Source of the DNA: Hyaloscypha bicolor E
Taxonomy: Eukaryota; Ascomycota; Leotiomycetes; Helotiales; Hyaloscyphaceae
Assembly: GCF_002865645.1 (NCBI RefSeq)
Contig: NW_020194557.1
Location: forward strand, 558,001 to 622,000
Direction: 5' to 3'
Length of the DNA: 64,000 nucleotides
Both the position numbers and the translations under genes were made by a program. Every line of letters starts with the position of its first letter. Position 1 is the first letter of the stretch. The notes beneath the pieces are model-generated. The model did no database searches and had not been told where the DNA came from. It worked only from the letters and a program-made list of their open reading frames with translations. This document shows, piece after piece, positions 10,678 to 21,689 of the stretch.

Positions 10678-13600
10678 AGAACTATAAGCTTTTATAGAAA
10701 TAATTTTAATCTTGATTCCTATAGTATTTATAAGCTAAGTAAACTTCTTACTAGTAAACTACGTTTTAATATTTGCTATAATTTAATTAGGAAAGCCTAA
10801 ATAGGTATTAATCTAATACTATTTTAGGGTATTCCAAATATATAATATACTAATATTTTAAAGCTATTAGCTAGCTTAATATCTAGTATTTTTATTAATA
10901 ATATAGAGTATAAACTTACTAGAAATATAGAAAATATTAATAATAATAGAGTAATTAAAGCTAATATTATCTTTTAGGTTAAACTTAAATTATTCTAGTA
11001 ATTATCCGAATTTCTAGTATTACTTATAGTACTTTATAAGGTATTTAAGGGCTTTTATATTAATATTATAGCCTGCTTATTCTAGTATATTTCGAAGCTT
11101 ACTAATAAATAAATAATTAAAATAATAATATAGATATTATAATTTGATTTCTATAAGAAATCAGGGATTATAAGTAAAGAATTCGGAAATAAAGCTTTAT
11201 AAAATAATATTTCAAAGTAGGAAAAAGTATTTAAAACATTATACTATAAGTATAAAGTATCTAGTAAAAATAATAAGATAATTAGTAAGATTATTAAAAT
11301 AGATTTCTAGCTTGTTTATATTAGCTAAGCTAAGTAGAAATAAAGTTTTTATAAATATAATATAGAATTATACTTGCCTAATTAGTATTCTTATTATTAT
11401 AGATCTAATAGAGAATATAGACCCGATACTAAACTAGATATTAACTTGATTTTTAGTAGTTTTATTAAGTTAGATACTACTATTAGTCTACTATAAAGCT
11501 TGGAATTAGTTAGAACCAGTAATTAAGAATCTAAAGGCTTTAGTATTAATTATAACTTTATAAAAGTAATAAGTATTATATCTTAATATACTATTAATTA
11601 TAAATATCTAGGTATTTTCTATTTATTTAATAGGCTTTAAGATATAGTTTTTATCTATTATCTAGTATATAAGAAAAAGGGAAATAAGATTATTTATAAG
11701 GATATTAGTTATAGGAATAGCAGGAGCAGGGGCTATAAGAGTAGCTAGAAAGCTCTTAATAGAAGTAAAGTAGGAATTAGAGTAATATTTCTCTCCTTTA
11801 TTTATTTCTACTAGTAAGGCTTTAAAAGCATTACTTACTAGTTCGTTCTTATTACTCTCGTTATTCTTTTCTCCTTTAAATTTAGTAATATACTATATAT
11901 AAGTATTACTAAAGCATTTATTAAAGTTATAGATATTTCGGGATCTAAATTAGTAAATATTTCTATTCTTGAATTAAGCCTTCTTAGTCTTTTATTTTTC
12001 TGGTATATATTTCTATAAATAGTATTTGAGTCTTTTATATATAAAATATAACTTTAAAGTATAATTATTATAATTATAGGGCTTAAAGTAGTTATTATAG
12101 TTTCCGAAATTATAGCTAGGTCCGTATTAATAATTTCCGGATAAATAGTAATTTAGAGAGTTTTGAGAATAATATTATTAATTAGTAAAGTAGGTTTTAA
12201 TAGTAATTTATTACTTCTTCTTATAAGTAGTAATAGATAATTAGAGCTTATTAATAAGCTGGCCGAGATTATTAGAAGAGTCCGAGATTATATATTAGTA
12301 TACTAGTAAGCCTTAATAAAAGGTAATAATCTTATTATATAGGAATTCGGTACTTTATAAGACAAGAGTAAGGCTATATTATAATTTATATAGGTTATTA
12401 ATTAGTATTTAGACAAGCTCAAATATTGTTTTTTTAGGGTCTTTTACTATTATAATTACTAAGGTAGTAGTATTTTATTTATCTAAATTTTAATAATAGA
12501 AACCAGGGCCTTTAAAGAAGCTATAAATATTTATATAAGCCTTTTTATATATATGGCTCGAGAGCTAGTTATTATAGAAGTAGTCTTATACTAGTTCCTT
12601 TAATATAGTAAGAAAAGCTCTTACTAGTACCTTTTCTAAAAGCTTTATATATTAGTAAATATTAAAGAAAATAGTAAGTTTATAATTAAAACTACTATTA
12701 GTTCTATTATATTTCTGTATTTTAAAATATATCTTTACTATTTCTCTAATAAGCTTCCTAGCAGAAATAGTAGATACTAATTAATAGTAGTTCGGGTTTA
12801 GTAGTAATACTAGTAATAGTAAAGGTAAAAGTAGTAAATAGCCTTAATTTAGAAAAAGTAAATAGATAGCTTAATTTCTTAACTAAGATTATCTAGTTTT
12901 CTTATATCTAGTTCTATCTAGAATAAGATAAACTAATATAATAGGTTTCTAGAGAAGATCTATTCTAATTAAACTATTATTAATAATATTAGCTTTATTC
13001 TATATATTTTTTATTTCCTTTCAGGCAAAATTAATAAATAATTATATAATAGTAAGGTTTCTATAATTCTATTTAATATAGATATTATTATATTAAAGTT
13101 AAGCTCGAAGATTCTATATAAATATATAGTTTATTAGACTATATACTATAGTATTAAAGTTTTTAAAGTTATTCTAAAACAGATCCCATAAATTATTATT
13201 ACTTTTCTTATATAAGATATACTAATATATTTTAGTAATTATATATTCCTAAAGTTTAGCCTTTATTATAGTTAATAGGTTAATACCGTTTTCCTATTTC
13301 TTAATTAGTTTCTTTTCCTTATTAATATCTATACTAAACCGAGTTCAGGTTCTCTCTAGTATATATATATGATTTATAGCAGGAGAGGTTTAAAGGTAAG
13401 GTAGTTTATAATAGGTTTATAGAAAGGGTTTAATAGTAAAAGTATTCAGATACCTGGTTTAAATACTAAATACCTAGTTCAGATACTAAATACCTGGTTT
13501 AAATACCTAATTAAGATACCAGATACCTGGTTATTAAAATACTAGATACCTGATTTAGATACTAGATACCCCAGATATCTAGGAATATTAAGAATATTAA

Positions 13601-14000
13601 AGTAAATATTTCGCCCTTAAATATTTCATTTATAATAAGAAATTTAGGAAGTAAAATATTATAATTCCGGAAGAATCTAAAGCTTAAAGGACTTGATTTA
13701 ATAATAAAATCGAAGTAGTAATTAAAAAGCTTTAAGAATATATATAGAATATATATTTCGGGGAAATAATTCTATAAATACGGGTATTATATAAGTAAAA
13801 AAGATAGTTTCTAAAAAGGTAATCTTGGGACTAAAAGAAGTTAGTTTTAAAAAATAGTAAAAGTTAAATAGATAGATAGTCAAATAGCTAATTACTTATT
13901 AATTAGTAAGAGCTAGTATTTTCTTTATAAGCTACTAAATACTTTTATAAAGTTAATAAATAGTTTTTTTCTTTAATATAAAATAGACTAGATTTATCTT
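10678..14000 (-). pseudogene. copia gag/protease/integrase region remnant
   Basis: This stretch lies between the RT-bearing part of the minus-strand copia element and its 5' LTR, where gag, protease and integrase are expected. It has no open frame of useful length and no motif that I can assign with certainty. The assignment rests on position and on the continuity of the element across the hAT-like insertion. The 5' untranslated region contains the minisatellite at 13445-13582. Confidence 0.55.
13445..13582. repeat. minisatellite with ATACCTGGTT-type units
   Basis: About seven degenerate copies of a roughly 20-base unit such as AGATACCTGGTTTAAATACT lie between the copia 5' LTR and gag region. 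The units retain TGG and CAG, so they have largely escaped the C-to-T loss seen around them. Confidence 0.75.
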
Positions 14001-14065
14001 AGGCTATTAAATACTTTTAGGACTAATCTAAAATCTTCTCTAATCTATATATATAAACTAATTAG

Positions 14066-14371
14066 TATTAGTTTACTAGTAATATATAGTATTATTATAT
14101 AAATATAAAAATACTAGTTATATTAGTTAGTAAAGTTATTATTATTTAGAAATAGGAATTATAGTATTATAATATTAATATATAATCTCTAAATCTACTA
14201 AGCCTAAAGAGATCTAGTTTACTAGTCGAGTTACTAATAGGATATAAGGTTATATAACTATATCCCGTATCCTATATTCTATTATCTATATTTTATTACT
14301 TATATTCCGTATTTCATATCTCGTAATTATATATATAACTTCTAAAGAAATAGCTATACTAATAATAAAAA
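14066..14371 (-). repeat. copia 5' LTR, truncated
   Basis: It starts with TATTAGTTTACTAGTAATATATAG, identical in layout to 7133, and follows that LTR until about 14371. There the sequence changes to the gypsy fragment. The outer part of the LTR (about 170 bases) is missing, showing that the element was cut after or during insertion of the neighbouring fragment. Confidence 0.75.
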
Positions 14372-16745
14372 ATATTAGAATATTAAAATATTTAAATATA
14401 CTAAAGCTATTTCGAAATCTAGGAAATTGGTTTTTAAACTATTATTAATTAATAATCTTAAAACTAGATAATATATTTTTAATATTTCCGAAATTCTTAT
14501 TAAAAGATATTATAATAATAAATCTTTTTCTGGCTTTTATAATAAGTCTAGAAAATAGATTTCTATTATAATTTCTATAGTAATTTAATTAAATTTAGCT
14601 AATAAAACTAATATTAAACTAATAAAGCCTATTACTAATATTACTAGTAAAACTAGTAAAACTAGTATAACTAATTAAGAATCTAGTAAAAAAGAAAAAT
14701 AAGCTAAGTTTAAGACTTTTAATAAATAATATAAATCTGAATACTAGTTTAAATATAAAATTAGTAAAATATTAGTAAATAAAAAAAGAGAAATAGGAAA
14801 AAGATATTATTTAGAAAGCCGAGAACTAAAAAAAAAAAAAGAATATTAATAATATTAATAATATATCTAAATATTATATTTATAAAATACTAGCTAAATA
14901 AAAGCTAATATTTAGCTATTAGAATAATTACATTTTTAAGAAATTATATAATAATATTCTAGAATTCATTTCTAAATAAAAGTATTATAGAATTAATAAT
15001 AAATTCTTTAAAGCTTTTTATAAAATATATATTTACTAATTTACTAATCTTTTATTTATTAATATAGGAGATATTAATATTTATAAGAATATTCTAAAAC
15101 TAGTTATTAAAGGCAAGAAATATATTATTATTTAGATAAATAAGGAATTAAAGAATTTCTTTTTAGAAAATTATAAAATATAAATATAAGTATTATATTT
15201 CTAATTAATTCTATTCAAATCTATAATTCTACTTTAATATTATAATTCCTGTTTTTAAATCTAATACTAGTAATCTAAATATAAATAGTTATATTTATAA
15301 GAAGAACTATCTAAAATAGATTAAAAAGCTTAATATTTAAAAGCTTTTAATATAAGAAATAGAAATATTATAATTCTGTTTCTAAAATAAAAAAATATTA
15401 AAATATAGAAATCTAAATAATAATTATTTTATTTTAGTCTTTTAATTCTTAATAATTAATTTATTAATATAGCTCGGATTTTATAAAATATTAAATAAAT
15501 GCCCTATTTATTTAATAATTTATTTTTAGTTAGTCTAATATTATATTTCTGGAAATATTAATTATAATTAATATAAAAATAATATTAAAAATCTAATTAT
15601 TATTAAAGCTTTAAATAATAAATTTTACTTTAATAAAAAGTATTAGAATATTAGCTATATTTTTCTTATAAACTATAAAAAAGCTATTATTTTTAGTAAG
15701 AAGTTTTTTAAGAATATTAATTACTTTTCTATTTCTAATAATTTTAAGTTAGAAATAATAAAGGAAATAAGAAAGTATTTACTAAAAATAATAAAAGAAA
15801 GGACTTTAAATATGATTTATTTAACTAGATAAATAAATACTTTTAGCTAAATAATCTGTAAGTCTGAAATTATAAATAAGTAATAATTCTTAAATAATAT
15901 AGAAACCGAAAAATAGTTTAATAATAATTTACTATTTAATAGGCCTTTTATTATAATTCTAATAAGTCTAATTACTATTAAGAATAATATATATAAAAAT
16001 AGAGTTTTTTATAAGGTTATTAAAGCCTCTTATCTAGAGCTTTTTTCTTTTATTAAAAGTTAATTTAAAAATATTATAAATAATACGAAATTTAAAAAGC
16101 TATTTATTTAGAATATATTAGTATAATTTATAATTTAATTTATAATAATAAGTTCCTTTAATACCTAGTAATAAAGGCGGAAATTAAGTAATAATTAAAG
16201 GTAAATATTAATTAATATAGAGAACTATATTAGATTTAGTATAAAAATATAATTAAATAAATTCGAAAGTATAAAATAAGATTATTTAAAGATAATAAAT
16301 CTTATTTTAGATATATTAAAAAGAAATTAGATTAGTTAATAAAAGAAAATTCTAATTATTTTATTATTTTGGATTCTAAATAGAGATTTTCTATTAGTTT
16401 TTAATATTTAAAAAATAAATATAAATAAATAGAAAGTCGAATATAATATAATAAACTATATTTTATTAAAATTGCTTTATTTTAATAGTTTTAATCTTTT
16501 AATTATATAATAAAAATTATAGCCTTTTATATATAACTTATAAGAATTATATAAGAAAGCTAGTTTTTCTATAATTCTAAAAAATAATTCCTTTTCTATA
16601 TTTAATTAATTAAGCTTTTATATATTATATATTATTTATATTTTACTATTTATACTTTTTATTTTATTATTTTATTATTAAGTTACGTTTTATATTCTAG
16701 TATACTTTATATAGGTTTTTGTTTTATTATAGTTTCCTTTCTATA
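14372..16745 (+). mobile_element. 3' fragment of the large Ty3/gypsy family (extra frame plus LTR)
   Basis: This fragment is the reverse complement of about 27519-29990. It carries the reading frame that in the complete element lies between integrase and 3' LTR, followed by an LTR at about 16457-16745. Recognisable shared segments include KYTKAISKSRK-like sequence near 14390 and the RLFKDNKSYFRYIKKK segment near 16290-16325. The RT and integrase part is missing, so the copy is 5' truncated. It shows that the extra frame is a regular part of the family. Confidence 0.8.
16457..16745 (-). repeat. LTR of the large gypsy family (copy 4, inverted)
   Basis: It is the reverse complement of the LTRs at 27519-27831, 39500-39802 and 41209-41520. 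The end nearest 16745 contains ACTTTATATAGGTTTTTGTT followed by TTTATTATAGTTTCC, matching the GGAAACTATAATAA...ACAAAAACC start of the others. The inner boundary is approximate. Confidence 0.8.
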
Positions 16746-16789
16746 ATAGCTACTTTAAACTTTACTTTTATAATATATATATATTAATA

Positions 16790-17056
16790 GTAAATATTAG
16801 AAGACTGGATTTATTAGCCTAATTAGGCTAGTATTTATATGAAATTATATTCTCTAATTAAGACTAGTATTTCTATATATCTAGTAAAATACTAGGTAAT
16901 ATATATAGAGGAAACCAGAACTTTAGAAATGGGTATTAATTAGTTTATTATTTGAAACTAGTTCTTAAAATTAATTATATTCCTATATTTATTTTATATC
17001 TTAAATTTCATTTACCTTAATTACTTATATAGTATCCTACTATTATATATCTTATA
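16790..17056 (+). repeat. diverged solo LTR related to the chromodomain gypsy LTR
   Basis: The segment aligns with the unmutated LTR at 10158-10450: CTAGGTAATATATATAGAGG matches CTAGGGAATATATAGGGAGA, and the end CTACTATTATATATCTTATA matches CTGCTATTGTGTGCCTCACA. It differs by RIP and by several substitutions, and no internal element follows on either side. The left boundary is uncertain. Confidence 0.65.
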
Positions 17057-17289
17057 ACTTTATTAAGATAATAAAATACCCTCTTGCTTTTTAAAAGATC
17101 TTATAAGTAAGAACTATTTTTTATTAATAAATATATATATTTTTAATAGCTTTTTAATATATTAATATATTTTTAGAATTATAATTATAATTAAATCTAC
17201 TTATTATAAAGGCAATACTATTTCTACTTCTTATTTTAGAAGTATCTTCCGCTTCTATATACTCTTACTATTAATTTTATTATTATTAA
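17057..17289. other. AT-rich spacer bounded by a short direct repeat
   Basis: No gene is visible. The sequences TTTATTAAGATAATAAAATACC (from 17061) and TTATTAAGATAATAAAGGAATACC (from about 17284) flank the stretch. They look like a duplicated or target-repeat junction separating the LTR from the GC-balanced island. Confidence 0.4.
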
Positions 17290-17650
17290 GATAATAAAGG
17301 AATACCAAACGATACGGCTATGAATATTATTTGTAATAGAGAGGGGGTCGCAGGACAAATATGGACTTTAGGTAATAATAGTTCTAGTAGCTCATATAAA
17401 GAGTGTCTTGTACAAGCGGGTTATTGGAATAACTATAGTTAGAAGGCAAATTACAAAAGTACAGGAGTATTAGGAGCCGATTCTAATTGCTATAGTAAAT
17501 GTATATTCTATTAAGGATGTGAGGAGGAACTACTGGAAGATGATATTGGAGTAGATTAAGGGCTAGGTAGAGGATCTCGTTAAGGGCCGATCGTTTTGGA
17601 TGGGTTTCGGAGAACTAGTGAGGCTAGGAATTAATTTAGAGTTCGAGTTT
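17290..17650 (+). pseudogene. GC-balanced relic reading frame, family not recognised
   Basis: From about 17299 a + strand frame reads plausibly as protein (GIPNDTAMNIICNREGVAGQ, then ECLVQAGYWNNYS) but meets TAG, TAA, TAA and TAA at positions consistent with decayed CAG/CAA codons. It is not in the same frame as the transcription-factor fragment that follows. I do not recognise the family. It may be a mildly RIP-mutated gene or upstream part of the same locus. Confidence 0.3.
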
Positions 17651-17755
17651 TAAGCCCTTTAAGAGTTCTATCATTTTTGTAGTACGCGCATATTTTCTGG
17701 ATTATTTCTGCGGGCGACAAGATTAATTAATTACGCGCCGTATTTCAATACCTGA

Positions 17756-18256
17756 AATAGGATTCCGGACAATCACCCATTGTGGAGAAACCATAACACC
17801 AGATTCGAAATTACCGAGTCTACATTTCGACGAGTTCAGGCATTCGTAAATCCCCTTATTATTCAGGGATTCGCCAGACCTCACCTTGAACTTCCTTCCT
17901 TGCCTGAAGTTAATATTTTTATCAACCTCTTCTTTGAGCGGTTTTCTCCACAAGCACCGGTGTTGCACCATGCCACCGTCGACACGGATGACGACTTACC
18001 ATCTCCCCTAATTGCGGCAATGATTGTGATAGGCGCCATACACAGCAGACTACCCGGGACTCGACGATTCTCGATCGTCCAATTGGACATCGTACGTTGG
18101 AATTTACAGATTGCTATTGAGTGTGACAACACTCTGATGCGGGAGCCGATGATAATATTTGCTGAAGCACTAGTATGCCACTCTGGTATTTGGTGCGGAA
18201 ACAAGCGGGCATTCGAGTTGGCTGAGGTCGTTCGGTCCATGGTAGTTGAACTCTAA
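17756..18256 (+). pseudogene. fungal-specific transcription factor, middle-domain fragment
   Basis: The open part encodes about 160 residues with the pattern of the fungal transcription-factor regulatory (middle homology) domain: FFERFSPQAPVLHHATVD, then PSPLIAAMIVIGAIHSR, then REPMIIFAEALVCHSGIW and CGNKRAFELAEVVRSMV. In this family the region follows a zinc-binding DNA-binding domain and modulates activity in the nucleus. Here there is no ATG: the frame opens after a TGA at 17753, the first possible initiator is TTG at 17780, and no DNA-binding domain is visible upstream. It stops at 18254-18256 well short of the usual domain length, although a GTAAGC splice-like site follows at about 18287. 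A MITE starts 50 bp after the stop. I read it as a truncated relic; an exon of a broken gene is an alternative. Confidence 0.7.
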
Positions 18257-18307
18257 ACCCTCAATCTTCGTGCCACGTTCGGTTGGTAAGCTTGCCACTC
18301 TTGCTTA

Positions 18308-18569
18308 CGAGCCTGATCGCATAAGTCTGTGCTTTTAGCGATGTTTCCAGGCCTTGCGAAACCAAAGTCGATGACTTTGCCTTGTATTTATTTAAGAACT
18401 ACTAACCCTATTTTCTTTAAACTCGAGCGCATAAAATAAAAGAAGTTAAATCGGGTTTAGAAACCTTATCCTAAGCAATTATGAAAAAAGTCGGAATTGT
18501 CAAAGTTCTCTTCAGTGAACAATCGTTAGCGAAATGCCCTAAAAGCACAGACTTATGCGATCAGGCTCG
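18308..18569. mobile_element. 262-bp MITE with perfect 31-bp inverted ends and TTA target duplication
   Basis: The left end begins CGAGCCTGATCGCATAAG at 18308 and the right end is its exact reverse complement ending at 18569; the match continues for 31 bases on each side. Both sides are flanked by TTA (18305-18307 and 18570-18572). A 3-bp TWA duplication is typical of PIF/Harbinger elements, so a Harbinger-type MITE is the best guess. The interior has no coding frame. The ends are unmutated, CpA included, so the copy is young or too short for RIP. Confidence 0.85.
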
Positions 18570-18572
18570 TTA

Positions 18573-18950
18573 GGCGCTACTCACCCTCGCCTCACTCCCG
18601 GCTCAGGCAGCTCACTTGAGCTATCTGAGCAACCTGAGCAGTCCATAAGCAGTCCCTGAGCAACCTGAATAACCTGAGCAGTACCTACTTAACTAATAAG
18701 GTTAGATATTGGCTTCGGGCGCGCATTATATTACTTTTGTCAAGTTTTGACAACTATTCCTAGAAGCTTCTTTAGGGCTCCTAAGGATCCCGAATAGAAC
18801 CTCTATAAAAATAGATTTTATTATGCTATAACTTACCAACTACGGTAATCGGGAAACAAAATTTAGGGTATAAGGGCAGGGGGTAAAAAGGGGTTTAAAA
18901 AATTCGATTTAAACTTGAATTTATATATATAATATCTAGATATTATATTT
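18573..18950. other. GC-balanced intergenic sequence with CTGAGCA minisatellite
   Basis: No gene is seen. From 18595 to 18691 short units related to CAACCTGAGCAGT are repeated about seven times with variation. The remainder (to about 18900) is unmutated single-copy-looking sequence that fades into the AT-rich block. A similar, inversely worded array (TTAGGCTTTGC / CTCAGG) occurs at 41637-41738. Confidence 0.55.
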
Positions 18951-18959
18951 AGTAAGACT

Positions 18960-19170
18960 AGTATATAATCTACCAAGCCTTTTTACTTTTTCTAGTTAAG
19001 GTTTAGTACTAAAATAGATAATAATCTTATTATACTTAAATAGGGACTTAGAAACTCTTTTTCTTTTCCTATTTATTCTTTTTATTTCCTTTATACTAGT
19101 TCTATAAAAATAATTCTTTTAGCCTATAATATATACTTTTATATATTTATATTATAACTTATAATAATAT
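18960..19170 (+). repeat. dispersed repeat, inverted copy at about 40560-40790
   Basis: The block containing TTTAGTACTAAAATAGATAATAATCTTATTA and CTTTTAGCCTATAATATATAC matches the reverse complement of 40560-40790 (TAATAAGATTATTATTTATTTTAGTATTAAA and GTATATATTATAAACTAAAAG types). Neither copy has a coding frame. It is probably the decayed end of an unidentified transposon family. Confidence 0.6.
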
Positions 19171-19282
19171 ATAAGAGATATAAGATATAAATAAGTTAGT
19201 AATAATATACTATTTATAATTTCTTAGATTTTATTTATATATAAGAATTTAAAGCTAAAGAGAAAAGAAGAAAAAGGAAAAA

Positions 19283-19527
19283 TATAATAGCAGAAATAAA
19301 GTAATAGAATAATATTTAAAGATTTATAATTCTAATATCCTATAGAATTTGAAGCTAAAAAGAGAAAAAGTAAGATATAGTAATAAATAAATAAATATAG
19401 CCAAGATTACTAAAATACCCAATTTTAGAAATAAGCTTGGTTTGAATTATAGCTTGAAACCTTAGCTAAAACTAATTCTTTTAACTAAAACTATATCTAT
19501 ATTAACTATATAATACTAGCTATTATA
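19283..19527. repeat. LTR (left) of the short LTR element
   Basis: 245 bp, aligned end to end with 20994-21238, with differences mostly of the RIP type. It contains TTTAGAAATAAGCTTGGTTTGAA, matching TTTAGAAATAAGCTTAATTTGAA in the right copy. Confidence 0.75.
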
Positions 19528-20877
19528 TTATTTCCTTTTCTAAAAAAGCTTAACCCGAGTACTAGTATAGTAAAATAAAAGAAAAGCTAAAGTAAATATA
19601 ATAAAAATAATAGAATAAAGGAAAAGAATTCTATTTTTAATTACTAGCTATAAAATTAGTCTTCTATATATAGTTAAAAGCCGGATCCAAGATTAGCTCT
19701 TTTCTAGAATTACTAAAATTATTACTAGAATTAGAATAATAGTTATAACTTATTTATAAGAACCAGAAATAGTAGTACTTATAGGAGCCAAGCTATAGTT
19801 CTTAATAAAGTATTATAATAATAATATATAGATTAATTAAGAGGAAATAGAGGTATAGTATAAGTAGCCAAAGCTTAAAAACAGGAATGTAGTCACGTGA
19901 GCCTGCACGTGACCACTAGTATACAGTTGCTATGTAATATAAAGTAATCTTGAAATCTATATCTAATACATTTACTAGTTTAATAATAATATTAGTAGAG
20001 TTCCTTTAATATAAAACGAGCTAATATAGCTAATAAAATTAGTTTAGAGAACTCTAGAATATTAATTACTAGTATAATAATATTAATTATTAATTTATTA
20101 ATATTTATAGAATTACTAGTAATTCTAGAAATAATCTAGTATAATAAAGCAGCTATTTTTAATAAGAGCTATTAGGCCGTTTATAGGAAATTACTATATT
20201 AAATAAGAATATATTAGGGAATTAAAACTATTATAAAAGCTAGATATTTTATTAATATCTAATTAGCTTTAGCTATTTGCTTTATATAGAATATATTTAA
20301 ATTTAGTAATATAAATAAAAAGAGAATTATTATTTTAATAAAGAATATAGAACTTGTTTTTAGCCTCTAATTATTTATTTGAATTATTATATATTTATAA
20401 AAGCTAATCTAGAATTATTTAATAATTTTATAATTAAATATATTTTATATAGAAAAGCTATAATAGAACTATTAATTAGATAAATAAATTAAGGTTTAAG
20501 CAAATATAATAGAATTAAATTATAATATTTCTAATTATTATATTATTAATAATTAGTTTTACTTTAATAGAAAATAACTAAATATTAAATTTATAAATAT
20601 TTCTAGTAAACTTTTTAGAATTAAAGAGCTTTAAATAGAACCGAAAAGCTTGGGTTTTTATAAGAGCTATTTATAGAATAGTAATTTTAGAATATAGGCT
20701 ATTAAACTTATATTAGATTTATATTTAAAAGATATCTATTTTTAAAGAAATATTAATAAAGTTAGTACTAAAAAATTAATAAAGTAGTAAATTAGAGGCT
20801 TTAATAAATAATAAGAAATTAAATTAGCTAAAATCGAGCCTTTTAATATTTTATAAATAAAAAACTATAAATAGTAT

Positions 20878-20880
<3 letters not shown>

Positions 20881-20961
<81 letters not shown>
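20881..20961. repeat. (ATA)n microsatellite, about 27 units
   Basis: An uninterrupted run of ATA/AAT triplets about 81 bp long inside the short LTR element. Its perfection suggests recent slippage expansion after the region was mutated. Confidence 0.95.
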
Positions 20962-20963
<2 letters not shown>

Positions 20964-20993
20964 TATTATTTAAAAAATAAAAGCTTTAGATTA

Positions 20994-21238
20994 TATAATA
21001 GTAGAAATAAAGTAATAGAATAATATTTAAAGATCTATAATTCTAATATTCTATAAAATCTAAAGCTAAAAAGAGAAGAAATAAGATATAATAGTAGATA
21101 AATAAATATAGCTAAGACTATTAAAATACTAAGCTTTAGAAATAAGCTTAATTTGAACTATAACTTGAAACTTTAGCTAAAACTAATTCCTTTAGCTAAA
21201 ACCGCATCTATATTAATTATATAATACTAGCTATTATA
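20994..21238. repeat. LTR (right) of the short LTR element
   Basis: 245 bp, the partner of 19283-19527. It lies immediately after the ATA microsatellite and a short AT-rich spacer. The equal length of the two repeats supports origin as LTRs of one insertion. Confidence 0.75.
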
Positions 21239-21689
21239 GAAAGTAAAGAAATAATAAATATTATACATATAAGAAAGTAATTACTAGGGTTTTATAAGCT
21301 AGGTTTAAGAAAAAGAGATTATATAATTAGAGAAATCTTCTTAATTATATAATCTAAAAAATAGTATATAATATTATATAATTAAATACTCTTAAAAATA
21401 ATCTAACTATTTATTATTAAGAGTTATATAAATAAAGTTAATTTCTAGTTAATTTCTTAAAATTAAAATTAAAATTAAAATATTAAACTTTTATCTAATA
21501 TAAGTTCTTTTATATTTTTATGTATTATAAAATATATTAGTATTAACTCCTATATAGTCTATATATTAATATTACCTAATAAGAGTAACTTATAATATAC
21601 TAATTTAGACTTTTAGTTATAGTACCCTAATTCGTTATAGTCTAGTCTAAATTATCGGCTTAATAGACTTTCGAGCCTAATTATCCAGT
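21239..21689. other. AT-rich sequence downstream of the membrane-protein gene
   Basis: No coding frame or repeat structure is evident to 21600. From about 21610 the composition rises toward the gene (for example TAGTCTAGTCTAAATTATCGG). The last 100 bases are probably the 3' untranslated region of the minus-strand gene that ends at 21690. Confidence 0.4.

Larger units (their letters stand above)
7133..14371 (-). mobile_element. Ty1/copia retrotransposon, inverted relative to the first copy, interrupted by a hAT-like MITE
   Basis: The element runs right to left. Its 5' LTR is at 14066-14371, truncated on its outer side by the next element. Gag, protease and integrase remnants fill 10678-14000, RT and RNase H occupy about 7720-9150, and the 3' LTR is 7133-7606. 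The segment 7133-9839 is the reverse complement of 1-2879 with many RIP differences. At 9840 the sequence is split by an 822-bp insertion with an 8-bp duplication and resumes at 10678. The left LTR end TATTAGTTTACTAG joins Helitron 1 directly. No intact frame remains. Confidence 0.85.
19283..21238. mobile_element. short LTR element (1,956 bp, TRIM/LARD-like) with two 245-bp LTRs
   Basis: Two direct repeats of equal length, 19283-19527 and 20994-21238, both begin TATAATAG and end CTATTATA (decayed TGTAATAG...CTATTACA). They enclose 1,466 bp. The first bases inside the left repeat are pyrimidine-rich (TTATTTCCTTTTCT), the complement of a polypurine tract, so the element probably reads on the minus strand. 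No gag or pol motif is detectable in the interior, which contains a CACGTG pair at 19896-19912 and an ATA microsatellite. Flanks AAAAA and GAAAG could be one duplication altered by G-to-A changes, but this is weak. Confidence 0.7.

Noticed and set aside
1..14371. Large palindrome suggested by inverted copia copies around Helitron 1
   Set aside because: The copies carry independent mutations and different boundaries, one is interrupted by other elements, and their meeting points are normal LTR ends; two separate insertions explain it.
18840..18900. TTTAGGGTATAAGGGCAGGGGG, reminiscent of telomeric repeats
   Set aside because: There is no tandem TTAGGG array.
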